Both the position numbers and the translations under genes were made by a program. DNA of 18,808 nucleotides from assembly GCA_002404835.1 (NCBI GenBank), contig DHKM01000047.1, forward strand, positions 7,190 through 25,997, in the 5' to 3' direction. The notes under the pieces are model-generated. The model had not been told where the DNA came from. It searched no databases and was given only the letters and a program-made list of their open reading frames with translations. Positions 16,014 to 18,808 of this stretch are shown in pieces. The stretch's first letter is position 1, and each line of letters begins with the position of its first letter. Source of the DNA: Caryophanales bacterium UBA4694. GTDB taxonomy: Bacteria; Bacillota_I; Bacilli_A; RFN20; CAG-288.

Positions 16014-16616
16014 TCAGATGACGGAAAGAAGCACCTTCTCATTGTCGATGCAATCGACGGAGAGATAATACCCGTTCCCATCCCCATCTTTCAGAAAGAC
16101 GGTATAAATATCCGAATACGGAAGAGTTCTCCTGATTCGGTCAAGCCTCATTCCATCTCCGACATGTTTATGGAAAGCTTCCTTCCTAGTCCAAAGCCGA
16201 ACAAAACACCCAGCCTTATCTTCGGACCTATCGTACTCGTTCTTCTCCTCCGGACTGAAATATCTTTTAGCCAAAAGATCATAGTTTCTGTCCTTCCGGA
16301 TAAGTTCGATATCGATTCCCACCTCGCTTGTGGAAAGACAGACCGCAACGATATTTCCGCTATGTGAAATCGAGAAGAAATGATTTCCAAGAAAAGGCTT
16401 GCCAGATTCATTGTATGTCAAAGAAAGAGCGGACAAATCCGTTCCTTCCTTCTCAAGCATGAGGGAAAGAATATTCCAACCAAGCAAAGAGGCCTGGACC
16501 TCCCTCTTTTCTGGATATCTCAGACAATGGGAAAGAACGGACGAAGAAAGTCCTTCTTTCAGCTTTTCGATTCTTCCATCATATCTCCGGATATCGCTTA
16601 AATAAACCTGTGTCAT
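16014..16616 (-). CDS. Sfp-type 4'-phosphopantetheinyl transferase
   Basis: The product is 200 residues and transfers the phosphopantetheine arm of CoA to a conserved serine of acyl or peptidyl carrier proteins. Visible motifs are GKPFL (72-76), FSISHSG (81-87), GIDIE (100-104), FSPEEK (120-125) and WTRKEAFHK (142-150). Asp102, Glu104 and Glu146 are the expected magnesium ligands. The length is close to Sfp-type enzymes (about 200-240 residues). It is cytosolic. No carrier protein, NRPS or PKS gene is in the window, so the target is unknown; fatty-acid carrier protein is the default. No clear ribosome binding site precedes the ATG. A TAAAAT at 16626-16631 on the minus strand would place the transcript start only a few bases before the ATG, so a near-leaderless transcript is possible. 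It appears unrelated to the glycan genes around it. Confidence 0.92.
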   Translation of the reverse strand: MTQVYLSDIRRYDGRIEKLKEGLSSSVLSHCLRYPEKREVQASLLGWNILSLMLEKEGTDLSALSLTYNESGKPFLGNHFFSISHSGNIVAVCLSTSEVGIDIELIRKDRNYDLLAKRYFSPEEKNEYDRSEDKAGCFVRLWTRKEAFHKHVGDGMRLDRIRRTLPYSDIYTVFLKDGDGNGYYLSVDCIDNEKVLLSVI

Positions 16617-16695
16617 AATGAAACCATTTTATCACATAGGAAGATAGGACAACCCAAAAACGATGTTCTCCCCTCATCAATTCCAAGACAAATCC

Positions 16696-17574
16696 CTATT
16701 CGACAAGCCAGGAAAGAAGATTATATTCCGTGGAAAGATAGACATTCGGGACATCGAAATGAGTATAACCATCAATGACGGTGATTTTTGCCTCATCGTT
16801 GATTTTGCCAAGAGCAGCGATGAAATCGATAGAACTCTGGGGATCGACAATGGTATCGTCAGAACCCACAAATGCCCATACCGGTTTGCTTTTCAGTTTG
16901 TTCACATTGATTTCGCTAAGGGTAACGGCACCGGAAAGTGGAGCAACCTTGTAGAAGGTAGCCGGATAAGAAAGTGCGATATCCCAGGTTCCTTTCCCAC
17001 CCATCGAGTGTCCGGTAATGGAAATCCTCTCTTTGTTGCATCCCAGCTCATCGGAAACAGCCTTCAGGAAAGCAAACAGATCATCCTTCACATCGCTCCA
17101 TCCCTTCTTTCCATAAGGCAGTTGAGGAAAAACGATATAAGAATCAGGTGCCACCTGTTTATCCATAACGAATTTCGGAAGGCCATCTCCGGAAGTAAGA
17201 AGGCTCAGATTCCCTTCTTCGCTCTGAGGTTTACCACTACCGCCATGCAGATAAAGAATCAAAGGCGTGTTCTCACCTCTATTTTCCGGAGAATAAAGAT
17301 AATAATTGAATCTCTGCCCAGATAGGACAGTCAGGGACAGAGCTTCGAAACATGCCTCTTTTTCACTTCCCGATGAAGACTCAACGTTTTCCGTCGTCTT
17401 TGAATCAGAGATATCACTCAAAGAAGAAACAGAGGAAGAATCCATGCTTGAAATCGCAGAATCGCTAGCCTCGATTGAACGAGCGGTAGATGTAGATGAA
17501 GATGAAACTCCGCCTCCTTGGCAAGAACAAAGACTCAAAAAAACGACAAGAATAAATGCTTTTCTGTTTTTCAT
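16696..17574 (-). CDS. Lipoprotein esterase of the alpha/beta hydrolase fold
   Basis: The product is 292 residues. The signal peptide ends in LCSC with Cys18 as the likely lipidated residue, followed by a long Ser-rich linker (about 23-70). The catalytic domain shows LYLHGGSG (108-115, oxyanion region), GHSMGG with nucleophile Ser190, GSDDTIVD with probable acid Asp240 (237-244) and YTHFD with His272. This pattern fits feruloyl/acetyl xylan-type esterases and the related predicted-peptidase group. Together with surface GH3 enzymes it would fit removal of ester side groups from plant glycans, but the substrate is not shown. A strong AGGAGGTG site precedes the ATG, and a perfect TATAAT lies upstream (17620-17625). 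No clear terminator is seen in the 79 bases before the transferase gene, so read-through into it is possible. Confidence 0.88.
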   Translation of the reverse strand: MKNRKAFILVVFLSLCSCQGGGVSSSSTSTARSIEASDSAISSMDSSSVSSLSDISDSKTTENVESSSGSEKEACFEALSLTVLSGQRFNYYLYSPENRGENTPLILYLHGGSGKPQSEEGNLSLLTSGDGLPKFVMDKQVAPDSYIVFPQLPYGKKGWSDVKDDLFAFLKAVSDELGCNKERISITGHSMGGKGTWDIALSYPATFYKVAPLSGAVTLSEINVNKLKSKPVWAFVGSDDTIVDPQSSIDFIAALGKINDEAKITVIDGYTHFDVPNVYLSTEYNLLSWLVE

Positions 17575-17619
17575 AAGACACCTCCTACACCAATGAACGC
17601 CTTTTTATAAGCTATCCCG

Positions 17620-17625
17620 ATTATA
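17620..17625 (-). promoter_or_regulatory. Putative -10 box of the esterase gene
   Basis: The minus strand reads TATAAT exactly, about 46 bases upstream of the esterase ATG at 17574. The -35 region is weak (TTGTTT at a short 15-base spacing), so activator help or a non-standard -35 would be needed. Confidence 0.5.
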
Positions 17626-17835
17626 CTCTCTGTCCATAGAAAACAAGAAATAGATTTTCATAACATTTCAAAGCAAAAATAGAAAATACAAATAGGAAAT
17701 CACCACATTTTCAAGAAAAATTTGTGATTTTCTCTACATTCTTACAAAACATAAAATCTCACACTTATATACCTATGGAACAAGGAAATCGCTTTACATA
17801 CAAGTAGGCAAACCACAAAAAACATCTTCATTCAT

Positions 17836-17879
17836 GAGAAAACATAATTTTTTTCTCTTAGCTGCATTCAAAATGCAGC
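17836..17879 (-). terminator. Tandem hairpins after the DUF1593-type gene
   Basis: Five bases after the TGA stop (17885-17887), GCTGCATT and AATGCAGC form a perfect 8-bp stem with a 3-base loop (17861-17879). A second stem, GAGAAAA with TTTTCTC, follows at 17836-17857. Neither stem is directly followed by a clean T run on the minus strand, so termination is uncertain; the hairpins may protect the 3' end instead. Confidence 0.35.
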
Positions 17880-17884
17880 CAGAA

Positions 17885-18808
17885 TCATTCCTCTTCTACT
17901 TCAAAAGTAATACGCAAATACCGACTTAACGGAAAGGAACGGGAACCTGTCAGTCTCAAAACCAGGTGATAGATGCCACAAGACAAAAAGGAAACAGACA
18001 CACAAGACCTCCCATTTTTAACGAGAACAGCATTTTCCGATTCTGGATAAAAGAACCAATGGAAAGAAAGAGAAACACCATCAGGGCTATAGGATGAAGA
18101 GGCATCCAGGCTTACCGATTCTCCCTTTTTAATTTTATAGACACTTGGACCATTCAGGATAACTACAGGCGGATGGGATCCTTTGTCAAACGAATCGGCA
18201 ACCGTCCATTCCATCCTAGAAGCAAAATCATATTGAAAATCTTCTCTCCACCGCCAAAGACTTGCCTGGGGGCTTTGATGAACTTTACCATCAATACCGA
18301 GCACGGAATCATAAGCACCTGACCAGATTGGAACGTTTTGTTCATCCCGTGACTTCTGATATCTTCCATGCCAGCCACCAAGCTCAGGATGTTCAGGCAC
18401 ATTCAGTCCATTCTGAATCAAACCAAGAAAAGCAGGAGTATCCCCTTCCATAATATAAACCGTCTTAGGATAAAGCTTCCCAAGAGGGCCCTTCGATTGA
18501 ATGTTTTCTCTTATCCAATCATTCAATACCAACGAAGAATTTGCCCCCTGAAAACCGCCTCCATGGATTCCATCTTCGCTTCCATGTCCGTTCTCATCTG
18601 CAGAAATCCCAGGCCACACAGCACGATAATACTCCTTCCGTCCTTCAAAGCCCCCATCAGAAGGCGTAACAATGTAAAAAAGGTCTTCCCCAAAATTGGC
18701 TCGGATCCACTTAGAACTATAATCCTGGTCGGAAATAGAGTAAATGCGAAGCTTCTTAAGGATTTCCTTCATTTCCTCTCGGCCTTTTGTCTCCGAAAGC
18801 TGCCAAAG
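17885..18808 (-). CDS. DUF1593 / Sde182-like protein, 5' end cut by window edge
   Basis: The reading frame stays open to the right edge, where codons for LWQLSETKGREE precede the first ATG (18772). Family members continue N-terminally with a nucleoside-hydrolase-like region, so that ATG is very likely internal and the gene begins outside the window. The visible 308 codons carry the family signature: LRIYSISDQD, WIRANFGEDLFYIV, YYRAVWPGIS, KGPLGKLYPK, MEGDTPAFLGLIQNGLN, GGWHGRY, ASLWRWREDFQYDFASRMEWTV. A C-terminal Ig/PKD-like domain follows (PPVVILNG ... SLDASSSYSPDG ... FHWFFYPE). The family includes a reported cellulose-binding protein of Saccharophagus; its enzymatic role is not settled. 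The setting beside GH3 and esterase genes supports a role in glycan breakdown. Whether it is exported cannot be seen because the N-terminus is missing. Confidence 0.88.
   Translation of the reverse strand, partial: LWQLSETKGREEMKEILKKLRIYSISDQDYSSKWIRANFGEDLFYIVTPSDGGFEGRKEYYRAVWPGISADENGHGSEDGIHGGGFQGANSSLVLNDWIRENIQSKGPLGKLYPKTVYIMEGDTPAFLGLIQNGLNVPEHPELGGWHGRYQKSRDEQNVPIWSGAYDSVLGIDGKVHQSPQASLWRWREDFQYDFASRMEWTVADSFDKGSHPPVVILNGPSVYKIKKGESVSLDASSSYSPDGVSLSFHWFFYPESENAVLVKNGRSCVSVSFLSCGIYHLVLRLTGSRSFPLSRYLRITFEVEEE

Larger units (their letters stand above)
17575..17884. other. AT-rich gap between the esterase and DUF1593-type genes
   Basis: This 310-base stretch shows no credible gene on either strand. 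It holds the esterase -10 box and ribosome binding site at its left end and two hairpins at its right end. An imperfect inverted repeat lies near 17696-17735 (AAATCAC ... GTGATTT) with no assignable role. Confidence 0.6.

Noticed and set aside
16663..17325. A 220-codon plus-strand open frame
   Set aside because: It is antisense to the esterase lipoprotein, which has a complete catalytic triad and a strong ribosome binding site.
17696..17735. Imperfect AAATCAC/GTGATTT inverted repeat
   Set aside because: It is broken by mismatches, sits in very AT-rich DNA and is far from both neighbouring start codons.
18770..18772. ATG as the true start of the DUF1593-type gene
   Set aside because: In-frame codons continue to the window edge, the residues fit the family upstream of LRIYSISDQD, and no ribosome binding site precedes this ATG.
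1..18808. Mobile elements, CRISPR arrays, tRNA or rRNA genes, riboswitches
   Set aside because: I looked for transposase or integrase proteins, regularly spaced repeats, tRNA-like cloverleafs and known riboswitch cores by eye on both strands and saw none. A covariance-model search would be needed to exclude small RNAs.

Overview
The window looks like a chromosomal segment of a mid-GC Bacillota (low-GC Gram-positive) bacterium, possibly a gut or rumen Erysipelotrichia/Bacilli-type lineage. The grounds are AGGAGG-type ribosome binding sites, many lipobox lipoproteins, bacterial Ig-like (BIG2) repeats, a DUF6273 protein and membrane-tethered, domain-permuted GH3 enzymes. The genus cannot be told from the sequence. 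The genetic code appears standard: Trp is encoded by TGG, and a TGA ends one gene. Nearly everything encodes surface-exposed or carbohydrate-active proteins, so this is an accessory glycan-utilisation region. No transporter, transposase, RNA gene or CRISPR array is visible.

Layout. (1) Positions 1-2513, minus strand: a permuted GH3 enzyme (GH3-A), cut by the left edge before its nucleophile motif. (2) 2514-2833: a divergent regulatory region with a matched 13-bp element facing each gene and LacI/CcpA-type operator candidates. (3) 2834-6862, plus strand: operon 1, made of an unknown lipoprotein, a permuted GH3 (GH3-B) and a small four-helix membrane protein, closed by a terminator at 6871-6907. 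(4) 6925-7812, plus strand: a DUF6273-type protein, with a strong two-way terminator shared with the convergent region. (5) 15801 down to 7904, minus strand: operon 2, made of a BIG2-repeat lipoprotein, a second small four-helix membrane protein, a permuted GH3 (GH3-C), then an internal terminator-like hairpin and a beta-helix lipoprotein. (6) 16616 down to 16014, minus: a Sfp-type phosphopantetheinyl transferase. (7) 17574 down to 16696, minus: a lipoprotein esterase of the alpha/beta hydrolase fold. (8) 18808 down to 17885, minus: the C-terminal part of a DUF1593/Sde182-like protein, cut by the right edge.

How it may work together. Both complete GH3 enzymes have the domain order (alpha/beta) sandwich, FnIII-like, TIM barrel, which is the reverse of ordinary GH3, and both carry a hydrophobic helix at each end, so the enzyme should be tethered to the outer face of the membrane at two points. 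Each sits in an operon with one lipoprotein and one roughly 145-150-residue four-helix membrane protein, although gene order differs between the operons. This recurring trio (lipoprotein, doubly anchored permuted GH3, small membrane partner) is the most interesting candidate for an undescribed functional unit. The esterase, beta-helix protein and DUF1593 protein may remove side groups or cleave other linkages of the same glycan, but the substrate cannot be read from sequence.
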